Made by a program: the position numbers and the translations under genes. Under the pieces are notes generated by a model. That model had not been told where the DNA came from. It did not search any database and saw only the letters and a program-made list of their open reading frames with translations. Shown piece after piece: positions 21,260 to 32,640 of a DNA stretch of 64,000 nt. Location: contig CM038046.1 in the NCBI GenBank assembly GCA_021397845.1, forward strand, positions 59,538,021 through 59,602,020. The letters are read 5' to 3'. Numbering within the stretch: position 1 is the first letter of the stretch; each line of letters opens with the position of its first letter. The stretch is from Areca catechu. Taxonomy: Eukaryota > Streptophyta > Magnoliopsida > Arecales > Arecaceae.

Positions 21260-22798
21260 TTATCCTCCTCTGGCACTAACTGTCATCGGTACACATACAT
21301 CAGTATGTATTAGACTTAGAAGTTCTGTAGCTCGTTCACCTTTTCCAGTAAAAGGTGACTTGGTCATTTTACCAAGTAAACAGGATTCACAAGTGGGCAG
21401 TGATTCAGAATCACTGACCTCGAGGAGTCCATCTCCTCGCATCTTGTTTATCCTATTTTGGTTAATATGACCTAACCTATAGTGCCAAAGATACAAATCG
21501 TTGACATTATCTAGTCTTGGGCGTTTGCTAAAAGTGTACATTACACTAACAGGCCTTGATAGTACATATATGCCATTATTTAATCTAGCTTTCATTATAA
21601 CAGAGTTATTCAAAATAACATTGCAAAAATCTCCTTTTATTGATAGTTCAAAACCATAATTGGCCAAAAGGCCTACATAGATTATGCTCATAATGAAACT
21701 AGGACAATAGTGATAGTCGACTAGTTCGACAGTACAAGACTCAAAGACAAGACACAGGACTTCGACCGCCAGTACTGGAACACGATTTCCATTCCCGATG
21801 CTCAGAAGCTGTTCTCCATCTTCAAATCTTCTACTAACTTGAAGTCCCTGTAACGAATTACAAATGTGAATTGGACTACCAGTATCCAATACCCAGTTAG
21901 CAGTATCAATAATTGAGTAATTACAAGGTTTTATTATATAAATACCTTGTTCAGCAGACTTCTGCTTTCTCGGCCTGTTCGGATCAAGGGATGCAATATA
22001 AAGAGGATAGTTCCTCTTCCAGTGTCCCTTCTTCTTGCAGTAGAAACACTCTGCAGAAGACTGATCAGCCTTATACTTTCTGGTCTGACTAGGGCTAGGA
22101 GCATTCTGCACCTTCTTTCCCTTCTTATTTATTTTCTTCTTCCCTTTCTTAAAGGGACGACGACCTCTAGTACCTCCCACTAAATTCACCACCCCCTTAT
22201 TTAGTTGGTGGTCTTTCTCGAAAGTCTGTAGTAACCCCAAAAGACCATGGTAGTTGATTGCAGGCTTGTTCATTTTATAATGATCGAGAAAATCAAGATA
22301 GGAGGAGGGAAGAGAAATTAGGATCGTATCCTTGCCGAGCTGCTCGTGCAAGGGGCATCCGAGTTTGACCAACTTTTCAATCAGCTCGATCATGTACAGT
22401 ACATGATCAGTGACTGAACCGCCATTCGGCATCTTGGAATTATAGATGGCACAAGACACTTTGTACCGTTCTATATCATCCAGGGTGCCGAAGGATTCCT
22501 TCAACTTTTGAAGGATTTCATCAGGTTGGGCCTCCTTGAATTTGTGACTGAACTCATCGTTCATCGCTGCTAACATAATGCACCGGACAGTAGTCCGATC
22601 AGAGACCCACTTCAGATAAGCATCTCTGACCGCACTCCGTGCATTAGCGGGAGGGATTTCAGGTGCCGGATCCGTTATCACATAGAGGATCCGTTCATGC
22701 TTCAGAACGATTCTCAATCTTTGATACCAACTATCAAAGTTGTGATCCTTTAACTTCTCGTTGTCGAGAAGTGATCGGAGCGATAAATTGGAAGACAT
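21260..22798 (-). CDS. Element D Gag, protease and pre-integrase domain
   Basis: 512 codons. The chosen start is the Met at 22798 (MSSNLSLRSLLDNEKLKDHN), because the upstream in-frame Met lies in inserted element C. Order: copia Gag (residues 1-220), a basic linker, a zinc knuckle CFYCKKKGHWKRNY whose final Cys is Tyr, protease with DTG at 21878-21886 (WVLDTGSPIH), then the pre-integrase His-Cys segment (LWHYRLGH, CESCLLGK). The frame ends at a stop that is probably a mutation, because integrase continues in the same frame. Confidence 0.9.
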   Translation of the reverse strand: MSSNLSLRSLLDNEKLKDHNFDSWYQRLRIVLKHERILYVITDPAPEIPPANARSAVRDAYLKWVSDRTTVRCIMLAAMNDEFSHKFKEAQPDEILQKLKESFGTLDDIERYKVSCAIYNSKMPNGGSVTDHVLYMIELIEKLVKLGCPLHEQLGKDTILISLPSSYLDFLDHYKMNKPAINYHGLLGLLQTFEKDHQLNKGVVNLVGGTRGRRPFKKGKKKINKKGKKVQNAPSPSQTRKYKADQSSAECFYCKKKGHWKRNYPLYIASLDPNRPRKQKSAEQGIYIIKPCNYSIIDTANWVLDTGSPIHICNSLQGLQVSRRFEDGEQLLSIGNGNRVPVLAVEVLCLVFESCTVELVDYHYCPSFIMSIIYVGLLANYGFELSIKGDFCNVILNNSVIMKARLNNGIYVLSRPVSVMYTFSKRPRLDNVNDLYLWHYRLGHINQNRINKMRGDGLLEVSDSESLPTCESCLLGKMTKSPFTGKGERATELLSLIHTDVCVPMTVSARGG

Positions 22799-22822
22799 CT
22801 GAAAAGAAAATAAGACCAAATT

Positions 22823-24085
22823 TGATGGGGGACTAATATGCATGCAATTCTTTTTTTGTATGTTTTATATGTGGGGTGAGTGACTAATTCTCGAATTTTA
22901 GATTAAAATAAGTTATAGGAAATTTTGTATGAATTTTAGAAGATCAGCATGCAGATTAGGACCTAGAAAAGTAGCAAAGAAGGATTGCCGGGGCTGAGAA
23001 GCCTCAGTTAGGGCAAGTTCTCCTACAATAAAACTACTGGAGGTAGAGGGGTGTACCTGACAATGTCTGTGAAGATCGCAGCGAAGGGGTCTCTCGTTCC
23101 TCGATGGATGCGGCCTGGAAAATCGAGCCAATGAACCGCGGATACCTGTCTTTCTGCTCGGTGGTCCGATTGAGGCTTGGCTAGAGTCGTTGGATTCGTA
23201 GGAACTCGGGGACCTGGAAATGACTTGCCAGGGGTTAGAAAACTCACAAAGGAACAAGAAAACAAAGGAAAAATAGCAAGGGAAGGCTTCTTTTGGAGTG
23301 GGCATCCAAGGATCTGGAGGGTTTGTTGGCAGCAGGAAGATGATTGCAAACACCGGGAAGAAAAACTCTCACAAACCCCTTTATGCACACAGCAGGGTAT
23401 CACATAACTCAATAAAAGAACTCAAGGTTTTAATTCACATCAAAAAGTGAGTTTCATACAAGAGGCTAGGGTCCCTTAAATAGACCCTTAACCTTGGGCT
23501 CCAAGTAAGGGCACTTTATACTTTACATAGGACTCCTTTTCCTTTTCAAACTCTAATTGGAATACAAGGCAAATAGGTAGAAAACTTCAACTCAAACACT
23601 CTCCTCTTGTCCTTCTCTTGGTCAGCCAAGGTGGTGACCATAAGTGGCTGACCAAGAGGGGAGGTGACCCTAGGGAGGGGCGCCCTAAATTCTACCTGGG
23701 CCTGGGCTGGCCCAAATTCCTTCTGGCTGGTCCAGGGTTTCGAATTTGTTCCTGATTTTGTCTTCGCTTCCTGGACTCTTCAAGTCTTCAAGCTGGGTTG
23801 GACTTGGGCTTAACTTTTTTGTCTTCAATTAGGTTGAACTTGTTCTTCACTTGTATGATGTGGTCTTGATTCTTCAATCCGATTGGACAGGACTCAAAAA
23901 TTGAAATTAGCTCAACATGAGCTGACTAGTACTGAACTGAACTAGCTCAATAAGAGATGGACTAATTACAGGACTCAAATGTAGCTGGACTAAGCTTTAT
24001 TACAGGGGACTCAAATATTAACTAAGTGATCCACAGAGGGTTTAGAAGCCTCTTCCTTATTCTGGTACCTCTGGTATCCGCACCA
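22823..24085 (-). repeat. Element C 3' LTR
   Basis: 1263 bp, TGATGGGGGAC to CCGCACCA on the plus strand. On the minus strand it starts TGGTGCGGATACCA, like element A for its first eight bases, but the body differs from A's LTR. A TATA-like TATTTAAG (minus) lies near 23476-23483. It matches 27422-28684 with scattered substitutions. Confidence 0.9.
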
Positions 24086-24192
24086 ATTCTCCCGGGGTGG
24101 GAGGAACTCAACCCTGTCGAGTGAAGATCAAACTAGCTCACATATCTCTTGAGAAGGTCTGGGTTGAGGCGTTGCAAGTCCTCTCGAGAAAT

Positions 24193-24411
24193 CTATGAAT
24201 TATCCGACTCTGGCTGGCCTTGCCATCGGACCAGGAAGCATTGATAGTCACGGCCCCGGGTCGTGATGGCTTGATCATCCAGGATACGCTTGATCCGTTC
24301 TCCTCTCTCAGGCCAATTTGTTAGTGGACACTCTGGGTTAGGGTCACTCATAATGAAAAGGAATAGGTCCAAAGGCCTCACTAGGTATCGCTGCCGGTTC
24401 CCTATACTCAA
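24193..24411 (-). pseudogene. Element C chromodomain region
   Basis: Minus-strand frame containing PNPECPLTNWPERGERIKRI, LDDQAITTRG and CFLVRWQGQPESDNS. It aligns with the element A chromodomain (ILDDQVIS, YLVRWQGRPDSDDS) and the segment just before it. Part of the C-terminal helix (LQRLNPDLLKRY-like) follows after a stop where A has Trp-Ile. About 24475-24540 encodes a GPY/F remnant on the same strand, in another frame. Confidence 0.8.
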
Positions 24412-24727
24412 CCAGGTCTGTAATATTGAAGGTAGAACTAATGCACAAATCCGAAGGCAAGTCTAACACCTAGGCATTTGATCCAACCTTCTCTATCACT
24501 TTAAAAGGTCCGGCTCTGCGAGCATGAAGATTCCTTTAGGCCTAAGCCTAACCAAGATAGAATCCACTACATCAAATTCTTTAACCCTTCTTCAAGAATT
24601 AGCCAGTTGTTTTAACATTAGTGCAGGTGGTGAATATGCTAGGCATATGCAGACTCCTAACAAGATGATGCAAAGGACTCAAACCTGCACCTAACAGACT
24701 CGACTAAAGAGATTTATTAGGTCTTAA

Positions 24728-25087
24728 CTACCACTTAGGCATGGGGGCATGAGTCATGGTTGATGGGTGACATGCAAAAGAAAATTTGCTAGTAACTCCT
24801 AATAGGTGCCAGAGGGTCTGCCAAAAGTAGGTAGCAAATGGGATGGACTCTATGGATCCTTGCAACCTAGTAACCTCAACAAAATGTAACCTAATAGTTC
24901 TAGACACATGAGAAGACTCAGGAAATGGTAGGAAATAGGAAGTGGGTTCAGAATTAGTCTGGTAGGGTGGAGAAATAGGTTTAGTTGGATAAAGTAGGAT
25001 AAAAGAAGGGACGTCAGGGACTAATTCTAGACTAATGAGGCTAATCTTATGAGATTGTGGAATATCTATGGGCAAGAAAAGGTCCAT
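24728..25087 (-). pseudogene. Element C shared unknown region ending in an integrase scrap
   Basis: Minus-strand frame with TSYFLPFPESSHVSRTIRLH followed by FATYFWQTLWHLLGVTSKFS. The second half derives from integrase (element A: YFWKTLWHKLGTKLKFS) but lacks the catalytic Asp upstream and the Glu downstream. The first half matches no family I recognise. It is conserved in B (34763-35179) and I (61403-61690). Confidence 0.7.
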
Positions 25088-25389
25088 GCTATGGAAGGAT
25101 GGGTCAACAATTTATGGGAAGAGATCTTCAATAGGAATGGCAGGAAGGGATTCATCCTGAGGGCAATGGGTTAAGTAAGCCAAATCCTGAATAAAGTCTT
25201 CTTGTTCATGGAATTTAAGAATAGGCTCTACAATTAGATCCTTTTCTAGTGTTTCCTCAGGTAAAATCCTAGTATCAGAGTTCTCTTCCTCAATTATTCT
25301 TCCACTATAGCTTTAGGTTGGATGTGATCATGGTCAACTAGCTCTAGGTTGGTTTCTACCTGGATATCTACTGGGTCAGCTAATTCTTG

Positions 25390-25500
25390 GTCTACTAAAG
25401 GTGTCTCTTCTTCTCCTTCATACTCATCCACTAGGCTCGCATCAGCTTCATACACTTTCGCATTAATGTAAGCCTTGTCAATCTCAGGAATGGTCAGAGA
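25390..25500 (-). pseudogene. Element C acidic segment
   Basis: On the minus strand this encodes VYEADASLVDEYEGEEETP, corresponding to the acidic stretch after the zinc knuckles in element A (VYEAGMNLVEEYEGEEE). The zinc knuckle itself is absent upstream. Downstream, frameshifts and stops fragment the frame toward 25087. Confidence 0.7.
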
Positions 25501-25769
25501 AGGTCGGCTAGGGGAAAATTGGCTAGGTCCTGGTATCTGATTATGGACACTAATCCTAGTAGGTTCAGTTTGCCTAAGGGGTAGTGGCTCACTACTGGGC
25601 TCATATTTAGGGGTACTAATCCTATGAGGTTCAAGTTGACTAGGGGAAACCTGACTAGTACTAGGCTAATATTTAGGGGTTATGGGTTATCTGGGCTCAT
25701 AGGACTAGGGTGCAGATCTATGGGTCATGGGATTATAGGATCTGGGGTCATAGGATTTTGGGTCAGCTC

Positions 25770-26540
25770 TATGGTCAGGTTCTAAGGATGGATCATGGTA
25801 TGGGGTCCTTCTAAGGTTGGGCTCCCTATATGGGTCAGGATATTGGGTCCTCCTAGGGTTGGACTCCCTATATGGGTCAGAATATTGGGTTCTCCTAGGT
25901 TTGGACTCCCTATATGGGTCAGAATATTGGGTGTTGGGTCTACTAGGATCATAGGGTATGGGTAAATAGGATCTATCTTCCTGGTCTATAAAATCCTGAT
26001 TGGGTCTTCTAGGACTAACCTTAGGGATTGGGTCATGACGATGGCTCTCTTAGATTCAGCCTCAAGGTATGGATCAGGGTTTGGGGTCCTCCTAGGTTGA
26101 GGATTGTAGTACGGGTCAGGATAAGGGGCTCTCCTAGGTTCGACCTCATGGTATGGATCAGGGTTTGGGGTCCTCCTAGGTTGAAGATTATAGTACGGGT
26201 CAGGATAAGGGGCTCTCCTAGGTTCGACCTCAGGGTATGGATTAGGGTTTGGGGTCCTCCTAGGTTGAGGGGAATCAGGATCTGGCTCAGACTGTGACCC
26301 ATGGGTTTTTCCTGGGGTCCCTACCCGGACTTCTAACTGATCAAACCTATTGGCAAGATGGTCAATTCTATCATTGGTTTGAATACCAGACTGAGTTAAC
26401 TGGGTCATCTGGGTAGTCATCTGGGTAGCCATCTGGGCCATTTGATCAGCTAGGGCTTTCATTTGGGCTTGCAAATTTTCCATGGGTTCAGACATTTGTG
26501 AAGGAGGTGGGTGATATGAAACTCCTGATCTAGTGCTCTT
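25770..26540 (-). pseudogene. Element C Gag N-terminus with expanded Pro/Arg repeat
   Basis: Minus strand. The conserved start context (STRSGVSYHPPPSQ) is present, but the expected ATG is AAG; the next Met is at 26495 (MSEPMENLQAQMKALADQ). A Met/Gln-rich coiled-coil-like segment is followed by 14-residue repeats of the type PRRTPNPDPYHEVE alternating with PRRAPYPDPYYNPQ. After a frameshift near 25985, further units (RRTQYSDPYRESNP) follow. No capsid domain is present. Element A has only one or two units here. Confidence 0.8.
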
Positions 26541-26559
26541 GCAAGACTCGATCAGACCG

Positions 26560-27407
26560 ACTACAGCTGACTAGACCTAGAGTCCAAACTAAGGGCTCAA
26601 TTAGGGTGGCAAACTAGCCTATAGTAACCCTGTACTCAGCTAGGCAGGTGTAAGGGGAGTGTTAGGTCCCTGATTGCCAAACATAGACACCAATCAGAGA
26701 TTGGCCAGGTAGGCGGACCAGCACATAAGCCCTTCGGGATTGAATCCCTAAACCACCATTCTAGACTCCAATCACAAGGCACACACAGGTTAGTCTTGAC
26801 ACAGTGATCTAACACTTAGCCCAGACCCGACCAGTTGGTGTCCCTAGCCCACTAGGGCAAATAAGGTCTAGTTAATTTTAGGTTAAGGCTTGGGACCGAA
26901 TGCAAGGGGTGTGGTTTTTGGGTAAGGAGAGGTGATCAAATCCTCCCCCCATCTGACATAGCAAGAGTGCCCTTAAAAGTAGATTATGCAATGATGGCAG
27001 GCAGATGAGGATGCAAATTAGGGTTTAGATGTTTTTTTGGTATTTTTAGAGAATATGTATTTTTTTTTTGATATTTTCTTAAATATAAGAAAACATGCAA
27101 TCTATGCCCTAATATGCAGGAAAAAAACTAAAATTAAAAGATATGCAAAAAGATGCTAATCAAAATCCTAAAACTTCCAAAATTGTCTTGCTGAAAAAAC
27201 AGAGCCAAGAATTTGCAGGCTGTATTTCGGCTTGCAGAAAACTCACAGGCCATAATAAAATCTAAAAAAATTCTAAAAATTACTGTGAATTATGCTAAAT
27301 CCAGAAAAATAAATTTTATAATTTTTGGAGTTTTTATCAGGGAGAAATAACTTAAATAACAGAGCATATACAGACTAAAAAATTGTAGAAAACAAGCCCT
27401 AATCTAA
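26560..27407 (-). other. Element C leader
   Basis: Non-coding. 26560-26980 is the reverse complement of the conserved leader block of element A (matching about 3726-4100). 27000-27400 is AT-rich and corresponds to A's leader segment next to the PBS. No gene is seen. Confidence 0.75.
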
Positions 27408-27419
27408 GCTCTGATACCA
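27408..27419 (-). other. Element C primer binding site
   Basis: GCTCTGATACCA on the plus strand, the reverse complement of TGGTATCAGAGC. It lies two bases from the 5' LTR, the same initiator-Met tRNA site as in A, B and I. Confidence 0.9.
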
Positions 27420-27421
27420 AA

Positions 27422-28684
27422 CGATGGGGGACTAATATGCATGAAATTATTTTTTTTTATGTTTTATATGTGGGGTGAGTGACTAATTCCCAAATTTCAA
27501 ATTAAAATAAGTTATAGGAAATTTTGTATGAATTTTAGAAGATCAGCATGCAGATTAGGACCTAGAAAAGTAGCAAAGAAGGATCGCCGGGGCTGAGAAG
27601 CCTCGGTTAGGGCAAGTTCTCCTACAATAAAACTACTGGAGGTAGAGGGGTGTACCTGACAACATCTATGAAGATCGCAGTGAAGGGGTCTCTCATTCCT
27701 CGATGGATGCGGCCTGGAAAATCGAGCCAATGACCCGCAGATACCCGGCTTTATGCTCGGTGGTCCGATTAAGGCTTGGCTGGAGTCATTGGATTCGTAG
27801 GAACTCGGGAACCTTCAAACGACCTGTCAGGGGTAAGAAAACTCACAAAGGAACAAGAAAACAAAGGAAAAATAGCAAGGGAAGGCTTCTTTTGGAGTGG
27901 GCATCCAGGGATCTGGAGGGTTTGTTGGCAGCAGGAAGATGATTGCAAACACCGGGAAGAAAGACTCTCACAAACCCCTTTATGCACACAGCAGGGTATC
28001 ACACAACTCAATAAAAGAACTCAAGGTTTTAATTCATATCAAAAAGTGAGTTTCATACAAGAGGCTAGGGTCCCTTAAATAGATCCTTAACCTAGGTCTC
28101 CAAGTAAGGGCACTTTAGACTTTACATAGGACTCCTTTTCCTTTTCAAACTCTAATTGGAATACAAGGCAAATAGGTAGAAAACTTCAACTCAAACACTC
28201 TCCTCTTGTCCTTCTCTTGGTCGGCCAAGGTGGTGACCATAAGTGGCCGACCAAGAGGGGAGGTGACACTAGGGAGGGGTGCCCTAAATTCTACCTAGGC
28301 CTGTGCTGGCCCAAATTCCTTCTGGCTAGTCCAGGGTTTCGAAATTGTTCCTGATTTTGTCTTCTCTTCCTGGACTCTTCAAGTCTTCAAGCTGGGTTGG
28401 ACTTGGGCTTAACTTTTATGTCTTCAATTAGGTTGAACTTGGTCTTCACTTGTATGATGTGGTCTTGAGTCTTCAATCTGATTGGACAGGAGTCAAAAAT
28501 TGAAATTAGCTCAACATGAGCTGACTAGTCCTGAACTAAACTAGCTCAACAAGAGTTGGACTAATTACAGGACTCAAATGTAGCTAGACTAAGCTTTATT
28601 ACAGGGGACTCAAATATTAACTATGTGATCCACAGAGGGTTGAGAAGCCTCTGCCTTATTCTGGTGCCTCTGGTGTCCGCACCA
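27422..28684 (-). repeat. Element C 5' LTR
   Basis: 1263 bp. It matches 22823-24085, but its inner terminus reads CGATGGGG instead of TGATGGGG, a mutated terminal base. Its outer end CCGCACCA abuts the TSD AAATT at 28685-28689. Confidence 0.9.
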
Positions 28685-28689
28685 AAATT

Positions 28690-30174
28690 AGTGTATGAAT
28701 TAATAATTTAACCAAAAGACTTGGCCTTTAGTCTAAAGGTTTCTCCTACTAATTTTTTAGATTGGTAGCCTCTAACTCCAATCTGTGAAAACACTTTTTC
28801 AAGTGGGTACTGAAATCCAATAGGCCTCGCATGAGCCGACTATGGCCAGCTCACCCATACGAGCCTAAAGGTAGGTTTGTAAACCAATTATTTCCCTAAA
28901 CAATTTTCAGTATTTCATTTTGTCCCAGAGAACACCACAATCGGCCTAGGGGCCTCCTATTGCGGGTCTCTGGTTAGGTCCAATCATTAAAATGACAAAT
29001 CTAATACTTCCAGCTAACTAAAGACCAAGCCTGACTATGGCCAGCCTACCTGGTCCCGTTAAGGAGGTTACACTGAACCATCATCGATCAGATAGAAATT
29101 CCAGTCGTCGGATGTACACCCGTTCTATGGAACTGCCGATGCACACCATGCTAGTGGACACATTTCTATCCAACTTAATGGGAGGCTAAGACACTGTCAA
29201 CTCTTTGACTTAGTCTTTTTAAGGACCTAATAATTTTAGAGGATTTTTTAGTTGTGACAAAAGAAAAAGGCAAGGACATGGATCATCCTCCCACTGAATC
29301 AATCAGATTCTAGGAGGGTTGAAATAAATCAACAAATTGATCCATAGGCACCTATAGATTAGTCAGACCGATCAACCTGGGTGACATGGGTTAACTCGAA
29401 TCATTAAGCTTTTCCAATCAGTTCTGGTCGACTCGACTAGCTAGGTAGGTGAGATCATGGGTGAGTATCCGCCATTAACCATCTTTCCTAGACACCAACC
29501 AAGTTGGCCAGGAAAGAGGTAGCCTCATACAACCATGATCACAATGCCAAACCTACCTCGACACCAGTCGATTTACCAGACTCGATCAGACTAGCCTAAA
29601 GACTCGGGCGTCCACTGAGCCACTAATTGGATCCATTTTAGATGAACGGATCAACTAATCTAACTATTAGATAGTTCTAAAGAAGGGCCTTAAACAACTT
29701 TTGTTTAATCTTCTTGTTATCCGATTCAACTAAACTTAGGTCTAACCCAGCTATGGACCCAACTAGTCAGCTAACCCAATTAACCCAAAATGGCTTATGC
29801 AAATTGTATTAGATTTCATAAACCTAAAAAAAATTTTAATAAGCCAAACACTTAATTAAAATATTTTTTTAATTAAGTCACAATGTAAAACATTTTTACA
29901 TAACAAATCATGCATCAAGATATTTTACAAATATTTTATATCCATATAAAACATGCCCAATAACATGTATCATCAAATTAAAATATTTTTAATTTTAATA
30001 TTCTTTAAGGATCCTTCTGAAGAGGCCAACACAGACGATCCGCATCATGTCAAAGACACACGATCATGGTGAAGGTCTCAACTAGGTTCCAAAAAGAAAT
30101 CAGGATACATTTTTAGATTAAACAATTTTTAATCTATAAACATGCATACAGGAATAGATTACACATGCAACCTT
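28690..30174 (-). other. Element D long leader
   Basis: About 1.5 kb of non-coding sequence between the D primer site and gag (gag start 22798, with C inserted between). A leader this long is usual in BARE-1/Angela elements, where it carries packaging and translation signals. No open frame above noise is seen. Confidence 0.75.
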
Positions 30175-30186
30175 GCTCTGATACCA
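30175..30186 (-). other. Element D primer binding site
   Basis: GCTCTGATACCA, the reverse complement of the initiator-Met tRNA site, one base from the LTR that starts TGAAAGAAATAGG at 30188. Confidence 0.9.
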
Positions 30187-30187
30187 T

Positions 30188-30993
30188 TGAAAGAAATAGG
30201 TGCAGGTGGTTTGACATGATCCTACACTAGGCATGCAAACAGCAACGGGAGCATAATGGATTTTAAAACTTTTTAAAAATTCTCGCAGCGGAAAACTGCT
30301 CCGCCCAAAACCTAACCTATTCATGTTGCATGTAGGCATGTATGATAATATAAAATATTTGCAAAATATTAAACAAATAAATCTATTTATGCATGATTAA
30401 AAAAAATAATTTTCCATACCTTTATTCCACCTGAAATAACTCTGGAATAAACCTGGAATAGGCTGGAATAGCTGGAATAAAACTATTCCAGTCTTCTTCC
30501 TCCTTGGACGTTGAATACCCTATTTTTGAGCTTTAAAAACTATGTTGAAACGTTGCCTTTCGGGCCTTCGTTTCCTCCCGAATCGAAGCTACAGCAAGGG
30601 GATGAAGTGGTCTTTGTTTTGCCACCGAGATCTGCAAGCAAAAACCAGCAAAAACGGTGTACAATTCACCCAAAATCTGCTGCCAGAAGTTTGCTGCAGA
30701 ACAGGACAACAGCTTCTTTCTTCGCGTTAGGAGCAACAGCAGCAAATCCGGCTCACCTTGCTTGCTCCCAGGAGTAGAAGAGTACTCCATCTAGAGGGGA
30801 GACACACCCGGGGCTCTCGAATTTGCCTTCACGCGTGGTGCTAGCCACTGGAAGGAGACACGGTCACGGGTAGATGGCAGCAACACACCTTTGCTGCAGT
30901 GCAGATTTGAGCACAAGAAACAACAAAGAAAATGGCCTTGTTTCTCTCCCTCAAACACTCTAAAACCCAGTCCAAAGAATACTCAATGGAATG
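30188..30993 (-). repeat. Shared D/E LTR, left part
   Basis: 806 bp matching 14872-15680 of D's other LTR. It is broken at 30993 by insertion of element B, whose TSD GAATG occupies 30989-30993. The rest of the LTR resumes at 37666. The plus-strand 88-codon frame at 30511-30777 mirrors that at 15196-15462 and is not supported as a gene. Confidence 0.9.
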
Positions 30994-32592
30994 TGGTGCG
31001 GGCACCAGACTCAGAAGAAGACTTCAGAGCTCCATCTGGATCTCTGATTAACCTTGCCCGAAGAATTAGGGTTTTTGGTTTTTAATAAGAGTTGACTAGA
31101 TCAACTTAATTTAGCTTGAGTCTACATTACCTACATTTTATTTTGTTGAGTCATGTTGACTCAGTAGTGGACTAGGGTTTCAAAATGGGATGTTACACTT
31201 TCTTCCAAGACCAGGCAAGTGGACACCACACTCCCAGCCACACTCCCAGTCCAGGGGGCGCCATATCCACATCCAGCAGCTTTTGGTCCCCACTCCACAG
31301 ATGGCAACCTCCTTCTCTCAAGCGCCAGATAAGGAGAAGTCCACCAAGAGACAACCAATCAAGGGGGCGGCCAAGACTTTCCCAAGAATTCCAAAACAAA
31401 GAAGGGAAGAAATTCTCTTGGAAGAGAACTTCAAGGGGGCACCCACTACCTGCCAAAGACATCCAAAACAAAGATGGGAAGGACCTTGACTTAGGGAGGA
31501 AGAAAAGGAGGAGTCCAAAAGAGTTGATCCATGGAAGGGAAGAAATTTTTCTTGAAGATCCAAGCAAGGTGGCGCCATCTACCTGCCTTTTATAACCCAA
31601 ATCCAATTTTTTTGGTACCTTGGCCGACCATATTTGTATGATTTACCCTAATTTGTAGATCCCCTCCTTTTAGTCCCATATGGGAAGATGTGAAACCCTC
31701 CTCCCTTGTAAAACCTTATAAATTAAACCCCTCTTGTAAGTTTAAAAAAATAGATGAATGAAAGAAATTTTTTTATGAGCAAACTTGTATTTTCTCTTTT
31801 CCGCACTTGCTTCTAGGTGTTGAGCTCCGTGAGGGAGTAAATCCGGGTTCCCCTAGAACCTTGAGGAGGTGAGAGATCTCCAAAACCCCAAACCCTTGGT
31901 TAGCCACTCTACTCCCAAACCCTAGCCGCCTTCACGCTTCTCTTTCCACCAAGCCCTAGTCTATTTCACTTCTCACGGCCACCATCTCCAAGTCCAGGCC
32001 GACCACCAGCATCCAGCCCCAGTCCAGATACTGCAGATCTACAACAATTCTAAGAGGAAGTCAGATCGGCCTCCAGGAGAATTTGATTTCAGCAACTTCA
32101 GCTTTCAAGTTCTTCAACCTGGTAAAATCTTTTCTTGAGTTTCTGAATTCCATCATTTGTTCCTCTTCTTTCCCAGATCTTGAGTCCAGGAGAAGCCGAC
32201 CAAACCACGAGACCAGTATTGGAGGATCCATTGCGAAGATAGCCGACTCCGAGGATCCCACAATCTGCTCGAGAGAGTTCTTCCACCAAAATCCTGAGAA
32301 GATCACTGTCTAGTTAGTAAACCATCTCTTCTCTCTATTTCTGTTCTGTTGAAAGTTCAGAGCGAAACCCTAGGTCTAAGAGTTTCTCAACCCCCAGCGA
32401 TCCGTTACTTCTGAACTACTCTGATAATTTGGTTCCTTCTAAACTGTGCTTTCAATCTTTACTTAGTATCCTTCAACATAGTTTAGCTTTACTTTAGTCA
32501 AAGCCAATTTCTGAAATATATATATATAAAAAAAAAAGAATTAATCTTAATTTTACTTCCGCATATGCTTCTTTGTTCTTTGTTCTGCATCA
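30994..32592 (+). repeat. Element B 5' LTR
   Basis: 1599 bp, TGGTGCGGGCACCA to TCTGCATCA. Relative to A's LTR it has small insertions and deletions throughout. It has a TA microsatellite near 32516-32528, one TA unit shorter than in the 3' LTR. A TATAAAT lies near 31710-31716. Confidence 0.92.
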
Positions 32593-32596
32593 TTTT

Positions 32597-32640
32597 TGGT
32601 ATTAGAGCTTCCGTTCTGCATCAATTTTGGTATCAGAGCC
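32597..32640 (+). other. Element B duplicated primer binding site
   Basis: Two copies in tandem: TGGTATTAGAGC at 32597-32608 and TGGTATCAGAGC at 32628-32639. Between them TTCTGCATCA repeats the last bases of the LTR. The LTR-end plus PBS junction is therefore duplicated with a 31-bp period, and only the outer copy is a perfect initiator-Met match. Confidence 0.88.

Larger units (their letters stand above)
22823..28684 (-). mobile_element. Element C: non-autonomous chromovirus-related element
   Basis: 5862 bp on the minus strand with two 1263-bp LTRs and TSD AAATT (22818-22822 and 28685-28689). It is inserted in the leader of element D. The internal part is only 3.3 kb. It keeps the PBS, A-like leader, Gag N-terminus, acidic segment, a short integrase scrap, the GPY/F remnant and a chromodomain. 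Capsid core, zinc knuckle, protease, RT, RNase H and the integrase DDE are not seen. It must have moved using proteins of another element. Confidence 0.9.
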
